A stretch of DNA of 64,000 nucleotides from Euborellia annulipes (Eukaryota; Arthropoda; Insecta; Dermaptera; Anisolabididae), in the NCBI GenBank assembly GCA_023213315.1, contig JAKCPI010005260.1:1-64000 (forward strand), read 5' to 3'. The position numbers and the translations under genes are program-made. The first letter of the stretch is position 1. Each line of letters opens with the position of its first letter. Positions 1-11,198 of this stretch are shown piece after piece. A model generated the notes under the pieces. The model saw nothing but the letters and a program-made list of their open reading frames with translations. It did not search any database and was not told where the DNA came from.

Positions 1-420
1 TGAGCCCCCAAACCCCTTACCCCTATCCTTCCTTAAGGTGCAAAATGTAGAGTTTCCAAAAAGACTTTTTTCTCCTTTTCTTTTTCAATTTATTTATTTA
101 ATTACACTGCACAACAGCATTGACGCCATTTTTTTAGGCAGGTTACAAAAAGCCAACATTTTATAACATTATTTAATTCATTTTAATTAATCAATTAATC
201 CAAAAGCCCTTCTATTTTTTTATTAAATTTTCTTAAATCGTTTAAGTGACAAAAATTCTGAAATTTGTTTTTTTAATTAGCGTCTGTCTCCCTCGGCCTC
301 CAGATTTCGTATTTTTTTTTTATAAGAAGACATAAAAGTGTTCCGGATTCTTTTGTCTTCGTTGATACATATAGCCTAGATGGAGTTAACGTGTGAGTGA
401 GTGTGGATGCGATGTGAGTA
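1..420. other. AT-rich DNA, no gene seen
   Basis: Long A/T runs with stop codons in every frame. I see no splice signals, tRNA-like boxes or paired arms. Confidence 0.5.
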
Positions 421-490
421 GGCTGGGGCATGGGGCACACACAATAGATGCTGCTTGCCCACCCCCTCTTTTTTTCTCCTGAGCCCTTCA

Positions 491-546
491 TTTCCCCCTC
501 CCCCTCCCCCTCCCCCTTCATCCTGATCCTGATCCTCATCCTCAAC
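491..546. repeat. CCCCCT and CCTGAT/CCTCAT tandem repeat
   Basis: Four consecutive CCCCCT units are followed by short CCTGAT/CCTCAT units. The minus strand has four G-runs of five and could form a G-quadruplex. The flanks (about 420-700) are GC-richer than their surroundings. Confidence 0.85.
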
Positions 547-1093
547 CAACCTTCGACCCGGCATATTATTTTCCCCCGGGAGCTCAGAATGGGGAATGCC
601 TCGCTTGACATGAGGGTCCAAACGCTCTCGGGTTACTGCATGCAGCCCTCACCCCGTCATTCATTTCGCTATCTACATACAGTCTTATTTGAGTATATAG
701 CCCATGTTCTAGTATAAAACCACATGTGCGAAATTAGGCAAATATTCATTCGACATTTTTTTAAATTTTATTCACTAAATATTTTTTTCTTCTTTTTTTT
801 AATAAATACCCATTATAAATTTTTCAAGTTACAAGGATGGGAAATTATTTTCTTTAGCAATTTCAGTGAAACTAAATCTGTGCATTTATGTCAGTATTAC
901 GTTTCATTTCTATTGTATTGTTTGAAAAAATTCAAATGGATAAATCAGAATTTGAAAAATTTAAATTTTACTCCAAAATGTGTTGAATGGAATCCGAATT
1001 TCAGAAAAACTCAAAATTCTCTTTCAAGATATTTAAATAATTTTTTACCCAAAAATATCTCATCTCTGTTATAGATAAGTTTGACTATCTCGG

Positions 1094-1165
1094 ATAGGAT
1101 ACTTGACAATAACTTTCGAGTCTTCAGTTCTAGTTAAGCTAATCATATGATTAAATAAGATCCCC
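1094..1165. repeat. Fragment of element family E
   Basis: The stretch around TAAGCTAATCATATGATTAA matches the inner arm of element E at 22.7 kb (reverse strand) and the copy at 48.1 kb. This copy is short and lacks recognisable outer ends. It is useful as an uninterrupted version of the site that carries an insertion at 48147. Confidence 0.6.
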
Positions 1166-1203
1166 GATCGATAATATCTCTTTCTTTCATAAATATTTAT
1201 TAA

Positions 1204-1530
1204 ATAAAAAACATTATTAGCATTCCTATGCTGTTCAGGTCACGACTAACAGAACTAGTCAATTCCAATCTTACTTTGTCCCCCATGACCTCCCGTGATT
1301 GGAACAAGCTCCCTGCTTCTAACTTCCCCAAAACCTATAATCTTCAGACTTTCAAGTCCAATCAATCTCAACAGGCATCTTCTCAGTTCCCGCAGTTGAG
1401 TTCCCCTTTTATGCTTCTCCTTTATTTATTTATTTATTTTAACTATATTCCTTCTGGCTGCATGAGACCACTGGTCATTATATGTCTTCAAACCTTGTGC
1501 ACCCATTCCCAAAAAAAAAAAATTATATAG
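1204..1530 (+). pseudogene. LINE reverse transcriptase ORF2, C-terminal tail
   Basis: The open frame encodes MLFRSRLTELV, then SPMTSRDWNKLPASNF, then NLQTFKSN. The order 'R.R...L, P.T.RDWN.LP, ..L..FK' is the usual extreme C-terminus of ORF2 in non-LTR retrotransposons of the CR1/Jockey/RTE type, downstream of the reverse transcriptase domain. No upstream catalytic domain (FADD-type box) is present: the frame opens at an in-frame stop just before 1204, so this is a severely 5'-truncated copy. The last ~40 residues are AT-rich and probably read past the original end. This is the only protein fragment in the window that I recognise by family. The clade cannot be told from so short a tail. Confidence 0.6.
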
Positions 1531-1576
1531 GCTTTCACCATTGTTATCATTATCATTAATAACATAATTTGATATT

Positions 1577-1999
1577 CGGTTTAACTGTGTTTTATTTGTA
1601 AAAATTACATTTCGGCCACTCATTCTGTGTGTGACCTTCTTCATGTACAGTGAGGGACAATATTAAGTCCCACCCATGCGTTTTCTATAATACTTGTGAT
1701 TATTTCATTGTTTTTATAAAAGAAAATAAAAATCTTTATTGGAAAGTTTCTAGGTTTGAACCATGAAAGTTTCCATTAAAAAATATATAATATTTTTTTA
1801 AAAACAATGAAATAATCACAAGAAGAAAACGCATGGGTGGGACTTAATATTGTCCCTCACTGTACAATTCAGTTAAGATTACAAAGGAATTACAGATGTA
1901 ATAATCTTTGAAATTTTAACTGAAGTGTATACCTGAAGAAGGCTACAGAATAAGTGTCGGAAACGTTGTAATTTTTGTAAATATTCCACAGTTAAACCG
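1577..1999. repeat. Palindrome with GAAACGT hairpin motif, split by a MITE
   Basis: The left arm (1577-1645) starts CGGTTTAACTGTG and the right arm (about 1930-1999) ends CACAGTTAAACCG. The right arm contains CTGAAGAAGG...CGGAAACGTTG at 1933-1968. A mariner-like MITE occupies 1646-1864 between the arms. This is the same architecture as the palindromes at 5.0, 41.9, 52.3 and 62.5 kb. Confidence 0.75.
1646..1864. mobile_element. Mariner-like MITE, copy 1
   Basis: The terminal inverted repeats begin CAGTGAGGGACAATATTAAG and are flanked by TA on both sides, as expected for Tc1/mariner-type insertion. The interior is a hairpin with TTTCATTG/CAATGAAA arms and has no transposase. Two more copies lie at 33366 and 38200. 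Confidence 0.88.
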
Positions 2000-2002
2000 A
2001 AA

Positions 2003-2968
2003 ATGAAATTCTTTTATTAGGCCTATAGTTAATATTTAACTGACATTGTTCTAGGACTAGAACGAGGATGAGGAGGCGGGAAGTCTTCCTTTTTCTGTTT
2101 CAGCCCTTTCACACCAAATTACCGATGCTATCCTTTGGGACAATGTAATTTCCCCAAAAAAGTTACTGAATTTTTCTAATTTAATTCCGACAGACATGCA
2201 ATTTATTTAAAATAGAAGTGCTTTTAATTTATTCATATAATTTTTTTAATAGTAGACTAAAGGACTCTTTTCCCTTTTCCATTTGGTTTAAAATTAATTG
2301 AAACTAAGGAAATCATTAATATTCAATGAGACTGTTAAAACTAATATTTACATAAAATTATTAAACTAATAATCGGAAGTAATCTTCCCACCCGGGGATG
2401 ATTTTTAATTCAATTACTCTCTCTCTTTATTTATTATTTATTCCATGAAGGAGAAAGAATCAGTCATTTATTTAGAAGGGGTCTCTCCTCCCTGAGGCCC
2501 CAGAGCTAATCAAATAACACTCCCTCCTACACACACACACAGATAAACTGCCCGGAACAGTTTACGATCTTGGAAACTGCACCAAGTGTGTTAAGCTAAT
2601 AGAATCACGCGTGATTTGATGTCGTTGGGTCATTTCACACGAGGCTTCGGATACTTATCACAACTTAATGATACGAAAGCAAATAATGATGGAGCCAGGG
2701 ATGCTGCAAGTCACTCAATCATTATTCTTTATATTCATGATAAAATCTTATAGACAAGTGAATTTCTTTTGCGCGAGACATTATCAGCAAATCAAATCTT
2801 ATCAACTCTTCCTTTTCTTTTATCTTTGCTCTAAAATATTTCTAAAGAGGATTAAAAATTTATTTGACATTTGAGCCATTGTCTTGTAGATATTCCTAGC
2901 CTTTGATGTCCAGCCTTTTATTAAATAAAAAAATCATTTGATTGTCTATTCTTTAACATATGTAACCG
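2003..2968. other. No gene or repeat recognised
   Basis: Mostly AT-rich DNA with a short CA run near 2530 and a segment of average composition at 2450-2650. The frame at 2668-2874 is AT-driven and shows no motif. Confidence 0.45.
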
Positions 2969-3080
2969 TGCCCTCGGGCTTTGTGTATTTGGTAGCGCGC
3001 CTACCTTTTATACCAAGGGTCGAGGGTTTGGATCCCAGGCAGTACGATGATTTTATTTAAGCCATTTGGATACCAAATGG
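2969..3080 (+). repeat. tRNA-derived SINE S1, 5' part
   Basis: The copy starts CCCTCGGGCTTTGTG, then has an A-box-like GGTAGCGCGCC and the B box GGTTTGGATCC. It is followed by the family's signature 'GATGATTTTATTTAAGCCATTTGGATACCAAATGG'-type body (paraphrased; positions 3046-3080). The tail seen in other copies is missing. Confidence 0.85.
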
Positions 3081-3109
3081 AAGATAGCAATACAAAAAGA
3101 GGTCATTTC

Positions 3110-3505
3110 AACTTTTTCTTGGGGAGAGGGGGCAAACTTTTTTTTCATAAAATTTACTTACAAATAGGTGTCTCAAATTTGGCCAAAAGATACTTAATTT
3201 GATTAATATTTTGCAATTTCTATATCCGAAGATATATTTTATTTAGAATAAAATAAAATTTAAAAAAATCAGACCCCTTGATGGGAGGGGGGGGGGCAAA
3301 TGATGAGCAAACGCCCCATGGGCCCTGTTTTTTTTTTTTTTTTTTTTTTTAATTTATATTATTCTAAATAAAATATTTCAAAATATATCTTCGGGTATAT
3401 AAACTGTAAAAAATTAATTTAATTAAATATCTTTTGGCCAAATTTTAGATACCTATTTGTAAGTAGATTTTATGAAAAAATTTGCCCCCTTCCCCCAAAA
3501 AAAAG
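3110..3505. repeat. Foldback element with ~130-bp arms
   Basis: The left arm (3110-3260) and right arm (3352-3505) are reverse complements. They run from GGGGGCAAA through ACAAATAGGTRTCT, TTGGCCAAAAGATA and GAAGATATATTTT to TTTAGAATAA. The loop holds a poly-G and a 21-base poly-T run. No coding capacity; family unknown. Confidence 0.8.
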
Positions 3506-3640
3506 TAGAAAGCAGAAGAAAAAGCTCCCTGCCCCTCCCTCCCCCCTTCTCCTTCCCCAAATGACATCTCTGTATATAGGATCTTTCAAACCAAAAAAAT
3601 TAAAGCTCCCGACCAAAAATTCCAAAGAAATTAGGTATAC

Positions 3641-3996
3641 AAAAAAATCAAAATCGTTGGAGCGAATTTTGAGAAAATCGAAAAAAAAAAAAAAAAAACT
3701 GAAAAAGTACATCAGTAAAGTAATAGTACTTTTTGGCCGATTTTGTTCAAAAGCTTCGTGTCACGCCCCTAGGGGATAGCTACCTAACTTAAATATAAAA
3801 TTTTAACCTCGTAACTCTTTTCGTTCTTGGGATATTTTGTTCACAGACACACAAATAGTCAGACAGACCATGTCACGAAAACCACTTTTTTGGATTCAGG
3901 GGTCTTCAAAACCAGTATATCTATCGAAATCTCGACATGAATCCCACACTTTCTATATACATATAGGCCTATACATAGGTAAGAGAAAGTAAAAAT
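3641..3996 (+). repeat. Repeat R1, truncated copy
   Basis: This copy covers the right half of R1: GGAGCGAATTTTGAGAAAATC, then CATCAGTAAAGTA, CAAAAGCTTCGTGTCACG, the CAGACAGACCATG tract, and the terminal GGTAAGAGAAAGTAAAAA. It lacks the CACACCAGATT palindrome end. Confidence 0.88.
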
Positions 3997-4040
3997 GGAA
4001 ACACAAACAAACATTTAAATCATCTCCATTAAAATACGTT

Positions 4041-4480
4041 TTGTTGAAGTCCATATATTCCGAGAACCTTCAGTTTATTTTGATTTCTTCTTCCCCCAGA
4101 AAATCCTCCCTCCTGGTCTTCTGGCATACACACACACTCACACGTGTGGTGTGTTTGTCTGTCCTTCCTAACCCGAGTTCCGGTTCGCAATTGCACGTGT
4201 ATTGTTCTCCCTGGAGAGAGAGCCTATTGTCCATCTTATTAGTGCCGCCACCGGGGTGTTTATTTATTTTTCCATTTTGTGGGTATTGAGTATTGAGGGG
4301 GTACGTATTGCCTTTGCTCATTGGCTATAGGCCAAAGCCGACCTGCCGATGACTTATGCCTGGTCCAGACAGTACCAGAGAGACGGACAGACACGTGCAG
4401 AATTAATGGGACCACAACCATCACAATCACATCCCAAATGGAGAGCATTCTTATCCGCTTCGATTGGCAAACAAATAAAT
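4041..4480. promoter_or_regulatory. GC-richer unique island with three CACGTG E-boxes
   Basis: CACGTG occurs at 4141-4146, 4194-4199 and 4392-4397, with CTCATTGGCT (an inverted CCAAT box) near 4320. No repeat family seen here overlaps it. Regulatory function is inference from composition and motifs only. Confidence 0.3.
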
Positions 4481-4497
4481 GCAAATGATGAATTATA

Positions 4498-4976
4498 TAA
4501 AAAAAAACCTTGGGAAAAAAAATATTTTTTAAAATAACGGAAATACAGGTTCGTGCTCAAATGAATGTGGGAAATTTTAGAAGGGAAAACATTGAAAGCT
4601 GAATAAATGGTTTAAGATAAAAATATTTACAAGATTAGCTTGTGTTGTCATTGGGCTTGAACTAGGAACAACCTTTATTCTAGGTTGCCGAATTAATGTG
4701 TTCTCCTACACAATGATTAATTTAGCGCCTTCGGTTGAAAGTTTAAATTTGAAGGCTTGACTAATAATTGTGATCTTTTTCTATTTCTTATATAGTCCAA
4801 ATTCCCTGAGTATGTGAATATTTAATTATAATGGGTGACTTTTCTTTCATTTGTTACTAGGTTTGGGATAGAAGTAAATTTAAATAAGAGAAAGTAAAAA
4901 TATGATGTAATTTTATATCATCCATTTTAATTTTATATATTTTATTAAAAATTTTTTTCATTTTTTTTTTTTTTTT
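4498..4976. other. AT-rich spacer, nothing recognised
   Basis: AT-rich with poly-T tracts. No paired arms and no tRNA-like boxes. Confidence 0.45.
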
Positions 4977-5430
4977 AATTATTACCATAATCAAATAGGA
5001 AGAATGAAAGAGCAAGCAGCTAGTTATATTTCAATTTATTAATAAACCAGGGCCAACGTTTCTGTCACATATGGGACCATCCTCAGGGCCGGGTTAATGT
5101 CTGAAAATATATATAATCCTCGCCAAGTTATATTGGGCATACACAATTAGGCCTATATGTAGCTTAATGATGATAATGCCTCAAATTTTATTCTACAGAG
5201 AGTGAATGATGATGATTAAGCTACGTATAATTGTGTATGCCCAATATAACTTGGCGAGGATTATATATATTTTCAGACATTAACCTGGCCCTGAGGATGG
5301 TCCCATATGTGACCGAAACGTCGGCCCTGGTTTATTAATAAATTGAAATATAACTAGCTGCTTGCTCTTTCATTCTTCCTATTTGATTATCAACACTCAG
5401 CAATATACCTCCTTCAAATTATTACCATAA
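4977..5430. mobile_element. Palindromic element with 14-bp target duplication
   Basis: The perfect direct repeat AATTATTACCATAA flanks the unit (4977-4990 and 5417-5430). Inside, two arms of about 190 bp pair around 5190. Each carries AGCTAGTTATATTTCAATTT and the core CTGAGGATGGTC...GACCGAAACGTCGG (plus strand 5291-5322). The right side ends CACTCAGCAATATACCTCC before the duplication. The duplication length fits target-primed reverse transcription or another retro mechanism rather than cut-and-paste. No ORF. Confidence 0.85.
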
Positions 5431-6027
5431 GAGAAAAATTGCCAGTAATTTTTTAATTTCTCTATTTTACATCATTTAAACTTAGATAGTATTTGAGTAT
5501 ACAAAATTCAAGAGCTAAAAAGGGGCGCGTTTCAATAAAAAATATGATGATTGATTCCGGAAATACAAGATTTTTTTATCAATTAAAGCAAACATTTAAT
5601 TAAAAAAAAAAAAAAACTATCAAAGAGAAATAGAAATTGCTTCTCCTGATTTTTTACGCCATCTCCTAAATAATAAAATGTGATTTTAAATTTAAACGTA
5701 GAGAAAATAAAGTAACTTATTAAAATAGAATCACCCTCCACTTATAAATATACCATATCTAATTCTATCATAATAGTTTTCCCCTCTCTTTTAATCATTT
5801 CCCCCTCTATTTGGGGACAACTTTATACACTTCTTTTCTATTGTTAATATTTATACTTATATTTTAGTATTTCTTTTTTTTTTTTTGGTCAGAAGAAGAT
5901 AAATTGAAATATTCAATCGAACATTAATCAATCAATCACAATTGAATTACAATGGATAAATAATCTGACAATCGGAAAAATTGTTATCGATCATATAAAT
6001 CCACAATCGATTATATCAAAAATATAT
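5431..6027. other. AT-rich spacer, nothing recognised
   Basis: No ORF, splice pair or paired arms were noticed. Confidence 0.45.
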
Positions 6028-6130
6028 CTCGACACAAAAAAATCTGGTGTGACAGCACAGTACACAACTTTCAATTTCCTAAGGTAAAAAATAGTGTGCT
6101 ATGCCATCAGCCTAGTCTCACCAGATTTTT
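6028..6130. repeat. R1 terminal palindrome, solo
   Basis: AAATCTGGTGTGACAGCACAG pairs imperfectly with the mirrored end CACCAGATTTTT. The CGACACAAAA edge found beside the palindrome in full R1 copies is retained, so this is the left terminus without the body. Confidence 0.8.
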
Positions 6131-6689
6131 CAAACTTGGTTGTTTTATGCTCGTTAATAGAGGTATAGAAAAAGAGGCGTTTCATCTTCATATTCTTTGC
6201 ACGATGGTTTAGCCCTTCAAATTATGTTAAAGTTTTTCCTTCTCTTAAGGAAACAATAATCATAGATCTTATTAGAAAGGTGATAAAAGACCATAATATA
6301 CTCACTCGTATTAATATTACTTTCTGTTTCCGTGAACAAAGTCATTCACATCTTATACTTGGAATAATTGACACTCCAAAAATTGCATTTACTTAATTAA
6401 AAGGACCACTTTGCCTTTTTATTTTGTTAGTTCCGGTCTTTTTCTATTACTTACTTACATAAAGTTCTGTTCATTATTTCCTAATTATTAAAAATTGAAT
6501 AGATTTTTTTTAATGCTTTTATTTAACTTACTCTTTCAAGGTCACCAACTTTTAGTCTTTGCTTAAGACACTTCCCGATGAGAGGTGGGAAATTTAATAT
6601 ATAAGGGTCATTTTTGGCGTCAATTAATAATTTTTAATTGAACCAAAATAAGCCAAACTAAGGGGGAATAAAAATATAATAAAAAACTT
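6131..6689. other. AT-rich spacer, nothing recognised
   Basis: No coding, RNA or repeat signal that I can support. Confidence 0.45.
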
Positions 6690-6942
6690 AAAAAAAAAAA
6701 ATGCTTTTATTTAAATTGAACTAAAAAGAGAGAAATAATTTAATTTAATTGTTCTTGTTAAAATAATTGAATACATATATGTATGACTTAAAATAGCGAT
6801 ATGACAATTCCTTAAGCTATCAATGAACGCCCCACGCTTTTATTTTAAGTCATAAATATTCAACAATTTTAACAAGAACAATTAAATCAAATTAAATTAT
6901 TTCTCTCTTTTTAGTTCAATTTAAATAAAAGCATTTTTTTAA
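6690..6942. repeat. Foldback repeat with ~85-bp arms
   Basis: AAATGCTTTTATTTAAATTG...AATTGTTCTTGTTAAAAT on the left pairs with its reverse complement at 6855-6942. The loop contains ATGAACGCCCCACGC. No TSD or known TIR. Confidence 0.8.
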
Positions 6943-7021
6943 AGGTTTTTCTATATACTTATTAATTTTAAAATTTGTTTTAAATATATTTATTTTTTAA
7001 TGAATGTTTACTTTGTTCTAG

Positions 7022-7063
7022 GTATGCGGCTTGGCATCCTCAGTTTCTTTTTACACATCTATT
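7022..7063 (+). CDS. Weak candidate exon with signal-peptide-like start
   Basis: The sequence TTTACTTTGTTCTAG precedes 7022 (acceptor-like) and GTAAGT follows 7063 (good donor). An ATG at 7024 opens MRLGILSFFLHIYC, with a basic residue, a hydrophobic core and a Cys that would suit a secretory signal, ending at the donor. A 42-nt segment in AT-rich DNA can arise by chance, and no downstream partner exon is visible. The frame from the acceptor is also open in phase 0 (VCGLASSVSFYTSI). Confidence 0.18.
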
Positions 7064-7209
7064 GTAAGTTTTTGGTTTTATTTAAATGAGTTACTTAATT
7101 TTTAATTTTTTAATTAAAAAATACTTAGAAAAGACAGTCGGTTATATAATCTCAGCAGTTTATTTTTATTTAACTATCAATCGAATTATTTTTTCTAGTC
7201 GCTAGTCTG

Positions 7210-7300
7210 GAGTACTAGTACTTTACTGATGCACTTTTTCAGTCGGATCCCAACCCGCGACCCTTGGTATACCCACTACCAACTACTCCAAGTCCAAGTG
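7210..7300. repeat. R1 fragment joined to SINE S1 fragment (minus)
   Basis: 7210-7242 matches the R1 interior (AGTACTAGTACTTTACTGATG, then CTTTTTCAG). 7243-7300 is the reverse complement of the S1 promoter region: GGATCCCAACCCGCGAC, then TTGGTATACC. Both pieces are truncated at the shared junction. Confidence 0.75.
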
Positions 7301-7489
7301 CCATATTAAAATTCTCGAAAAATTTCCTTTACACTCTTTGTTATCATCAATCATCAATCCGTGTTTATATTAAGTAAATAAAAATTCCATTCCTTTGTGT
7401 TAATATAAAATTCAAATAGAAAATTCAATAATGACTCCCTAGCATCGAATTTTTTTTTTTTTATTCATTTTAGTTTAGTGCAAAGCTGG

Positions 7490-7960
7490 CTAGGAATAAT
7501 AAAATCGAACGAGAGAGTGTTGGCAATTTATCTCTTTACTTTAATACGGAATGGTTGCTGCATGTGGAATAGAGAGAGGGGGAAAGGGGGGGGGGATTGT
7601 GGGGGTGCTTCAACTTGGGGGACGGGGTTCGTGTCCAAATTAGCGTGCTTGCTCACGCTTCGTTCGCCGCGTGCGAATCAATCCGCCGATGCGATATCTA
7701 CGTATATATATATATATATATATATATATCCCATCCTATCCTGTGGGATCCTGTGGGAGAGGCGTCCAGCATTCCCGGCACGAATCCAATAGGACTGCGG
7801 CTGGAATCGAATCAGCCGTCTATTCAAGCACGTTCGTTGGCTGCTGCTTGCGCTGTAGCCCTGGACATGTGCAAAAGGGCTAAAGGGAGTGGAGGGTGCA
7901 AAGCCGGAAAGAGGGTGGAGCGCACACCATGTTACCTGTTTATTTCGATTGAGATAGGCT
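7490..7960. promoter_or_regulatory. GC-rich unique island with GCGTG cluster
   Basis: GCGTG/CACGC cores lie at 7643-7647, 7654-7658 and 7669-7673, a spacing typical of clustered bHLH-PAS sites. CpGs are frequent compared with flanks. A (TA)n run at 7702-7729 divides the island. The open frames across it change reading with the microsatellite and are not convincing. Regulatory role is inferred. Confidence 0.3.
7702..7729. repeat. (TA)n microsatellite
   Basis: About 14 uninterrupted TA units inside a GC-rich island. Confidence 0.95.
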
Positions 7961-8189
7961 ATAGAGATTGATATATGTACAAATATATAAATGACGGACA
8001 TTTATGAAAACAAGACTTATCTAGGTACTAATCTCATTTCTGATACTTAATTCCTTTGATTTAAAATTAATTTTTTTTCTCTCATTGACATTGAATTTAT
8101 AATAGATGAAAATAAAGATTGTAAAAAAATAACATATTTTGTTTTTTTTAATATAGACAAATGTCTTCTGACCCCTGGGGGTCGAACTT

Positions 8190-8370
8190 CATATAAATAG
8201 CTTCTTAATTTATTTTAAGAAAAGTACATTTATAGTATAGCTGGATGAAAGGGCCCTTAATCTAACCTTTCAGTCTCGACCAAGAATCGATGGCTTAATA
8301 AATGAAATAAATACTAGCTGCTTCTATTTTCTTCATCCTTCTACTCATCAACAATTTATTTATACAAAAC
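8190..8370. repeat. Single decayed arm of the palindrome family
   Basis: The segment ends AATAAATACTAGCTGCTT, then TTCTTCATCC and CTACTCATCAACAA, matching the outer arm at 52.56-52.61 kb. The hairpin core is decayed to CAGTCTCGACCAAGAATCGATGG, and the mirrored arm is absent. Confidence 0.65.
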
Positions 8371-8470
8371 AAGTACTGCAGGTATTAATTAATAACGTGG
8401 TTTAGGCCTTTCACAAAAAAAAAAAAAATCATATTTACTTATTTTAATAAAAGGTTTAACAAACCAATGC

Positions 8471-8503
8471 GGGTTTCGACAGTTTTCAGCTTGTCTTCTT
8501 CAG
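8471..8503 (-). repeat. Solo GAAACG hairpin motif
   Basis: On the minus strand this reads CTGAAGAAGACAAGC...GTCGAAACCC, a member of the family core described at 5291-5322. Confidence 0.55.
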
Positions 8504-8604
8504 GGCCGGGTTACTGCCCACTGAAAAGACCTAAATCTCCTTATAATAAAGGAGAACAAAAACAACCCCACCTTCCCCTCCCCATTTATTTATTATTAAA
8601 ATAT

Positions 8605-9165
8605 TGGCAGCCAAAGTGAAAAATAAAATATTATATTTTGTCGACGTTTCGAATACTGATCACACTCATCATCAGAACAGAATAGGTGGGTGGTACAGTG
8701 GACGCCACAAGTGCCTGATACGCTCGGAAGTGGAGGCAACTCAAAATGCTTAGTATCTTAAAAGTTGCTTTTCCCTCTTCGGTTTCATTAAAAAAAAGAT
8801 GATTATATTAAAAATTTTTGTTTGGTTGAATAACCTCAAGGCTCTACTCTCGAGCAGATCAGGCACTTGTGGCGCCCACTGTACATTGTAGTTTAGCAAT
8901 GCCAGAGAACCTGACGTTCTCTGACATTTATAGTCTGGAGGGAAAGTGGTGTAGGTTTTCCGTGAAACATATTTATAAATAAAATTATTTAGTATATGTA
9001 ACTTGTTAGTGAAACCTCACATATACTAAATAATTGTATTTCTCTGTCATTGCTAAACTACCATGTCTGACATTCTAACATCTATTTTGTCCTGATGATA
9101 AGTGGAATAGGAACTCGAAATGTCAACAAAATTTAATCTTTTATTTTTCACCTTGACTTCCAATA
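8605..9165. repeat. Large palindrome with GAAACGTC cores, interrupted by a MITE
   Basis: The outer arms GTGAAAAATAAAATATTATA...TTTGTCGACGTTTCG (left) and GAACTCGAAATGTCAACAAA...TTTATTTTTCACC (right) pair. An inner pair (TAGTTTAGCAATGCCAGAGA at 8891; its complement near 9040-9060) and an innermost AGTATATGT/ACATATACT pair make it a three-tier structure. The cores read CTGATGAT... on both arms. A TA-flanked MITE is inserted at 8694. Confidence 0.75.
8694..8883. mobile_element. TA-flanked MITE, second type
   Basis: The termini CAGTGGACGCCACAAGTGCC and GGCACTTGTGGCGCCCACTG are inverted and lie between TA dinucleotides, as in Tc1/mariner-type elements. It is about 186 bp with no ORF, and is inserted in the left half of the palindrome at 8605-9165. 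Confidence 0.8.
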
Positions 9166-9449
9166 CACCTCACACTGTCATTTTAAATTCTTCATATTCT
9201 TCAATGAAGCTCTTGTTATTATACTCCCAATCCCAACTCTTATGAAATCTCCACAGATCTTTTGGAAGCGTTGGAATCGACATCGTTTATTTTTTATATT
9301 GGGTCTGTTCGTTTCGCTTGCCATTTCAGTATAATTTACACATTTTGGCCTGCATTCTGTTCGTTTCATTTTTGCACGCCCACAAAACTTGCACCTTTTG
9401 ACCAAGATAGCGTGCACTTTTTACATATTTTATTTATTAGATTTTAATA

Positions 9450-10600
9450 ATATTGAAATACCAGCGTTATTCAATCAACCATTGATTTGAAAAAAGAAAT
9501 TAAGTTCTAGGTGTCGTGTTATTTTTTTTTCGTATTAAAAAAAAATATTCAAGCTCTCTAATAATATAAATAGGCGATAACTCTCAAATAATTTATGTTG
9601 GGTGCTTTTTTCGGACCACCCATTCATGCTTCGACCTTAGTAAAAAGGTATTTACATAAATTTATCACACTGAATACACAACAAGATTTTTCCCTTCTTC
9701 TTATTCGATTTGATTATAAAAAAAAAAAAATCTCTCAAAATCGAACCAACATCCGCTCTGATTTGTTAACTTGTTGAATAAAAGAAATCCTTTTTTTTTT
9801 GTTTTGTTTTGTTTTATGAGACTACACTTTAGAAAGACCAATAAGTTAAGGAACGAAAATGCCAGGTATAAACCTGACGAGAGAGTGAGGCGGCCGGCCC
9901 ATTAGAGAATAAAGGCTTTCTTCCCCCAGTGGGGGATGATTTACGTCTCCGCCACTGTGCAACGCGTCGCAGTTTACGACTCCCCCCCCCCCACGACCTC
10001 CATCCTCACTCCACCAAAACGCTATTCGCCTTAGAAATTAGACGTGTAAAAAATTCATTCAAAAATTAGAATACCCCCTGCTGGAGTATTTATAAATAAA
10101 TATTCGGGTGTGCTAGGGTTGAAACTCAAATTATAGCCGTGACGAATGGACGCCCGCGGATTGATTGTGTGTAGAACATAAAAGGTGAATTAAGTTCCCT
10201 CTCTGTGTGTGCCTACATTTATAAAGAGCTTAAAAAAGGGGGAGGAATTAATGATGTATAAAGACATATATTTAAATTATTTATTATTATATTCAAATTA
10301 TAAATGAAAACCACCGAATGTTTGATTTCAACGAGAAATTTTATTAACAGATATTCAAATAAATTAAAGAGGAAAAAACTGTTAACGCATTTTCTTTCCG
10401 AACAGAAAAACCGCTTTTACATTTGCTTTATCCGGGGAGCTAGCTTTTAGATTATAAGCTTACATAAGGGAAAATAGAAGTTAATGCTGTTAGTTTATTA
10501 TTGCTAAGAGATGGCGTTAACGTCGTGACATCTCTAGTTAAACAGAAAGTTCGTTTTGAATTCTGGATATCCGTTATTTTTTAAAACCAATTATTTCTCT
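9450..10600. other. No gene recognised
   Basis: AT-rich DNA with a GC-richer patch near 9880-10150 (a C-run at 9984 and the CGTCGCAGTTTACGAC area). The segment 10440-10560 contains GGCGTTAACGTCGT, similar to a motif in the element at 46.3 kb. No coding evidence. Confidence 0.4.
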
Positions 10601-11155
10601 TTTTACTTTCTCTTACCTCTATATATGTTAATATAAGAGAGAAAAAGTATTAAATTCATGTCAAAAATACGATGACGAGATTTTGATGGATATACACGTT
10701 TTGAGGTCACCTGAATCCAAAAAAGTGATTTTCGTGACATGGTCTGTGTGTTTGTCTGTGAACAAAATATCTCAAGAACGGAAATAGCTGGGAGGTTGAA
10801 ATTTTATATTTAAGTTAGGCACCTCCCTGTGACGTGACCCGAAGCTTTTGAACAAAATTAGCCAAAGAGTACTAGTACTTTACTGATGTAATTTTTCAGT
10901 TTTTTTTTCGATTTACTCAAAATTCGCTCCAATGAATTTTTTTTTTAAATTCATAAATCAACTATTTTTTAGATGCTGCCAATTAAATATCCTACTACCT
11001 TCTGAAAAAATAGATTCTTCTCCTATTTACCTCATTAGTATTGATAAAGGCCTAGTATTTTAGAGAAAAATATTTTCCCAGAAAAATCTGGTGTGAAAAC
11101 ACATTACTTTTCTTACATAAGTTGTCTGTTTTGCAGTTGCCACACCAGATTTTTT
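10601..11155 (-). repeat. Repeat R1, diverged copy with both ends
   Basis: It begins TTTTACTTTCTCTTACCTC and carries the GTCAAAAATACGATGACGAG and CTGTGAACAAAATATCTCAA blocks. It ends in a decayed palindrome (ATCTGGTGTG at 11090, CACACCAGATTTTT at 11141). The segment between 10980 and 11085 is replaced by unrelated sequence. Confidence 0.85.
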
Positions 11156-11198
11156 ATTTGTAATTATTATTAAATTAACAGCGTTTAAAATATTGGCA

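Noticed and set aside
724..1074. 116-codon forward frame
   Set aside because: Dominated by Phe, Asn, Lys and Ile from AT-rich DNA; no motif, splice signal or GC contrast with its flanks.
5291..5322. Canonical hammerhead ribozyme
   Set aside because: The CTGANGA...GAAA order is there, but there is an extra base before stem II and no clear stems I and III or cleavage site, so I report it only as hammerhead-like.
7597..7971. 124-codon forward frame
   Set aside because: Contains the (TA)n run as a YIYIYI tract and overlaps other frames equally open on both strands, as expected of GC-rich DNA.
9178..9417. Minus-strand frame with CKFCGRAKMKRTECRPKC
   Set aside because: The CxxC...CxxxC spacing recalls the Cys-rich tail of piggyBac-type transposases, but no catalytic region, TTAA ends or second Cys pair is present. 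A second minus-strand frame over part of the same bases looks equally protein-like. Too weak to call.
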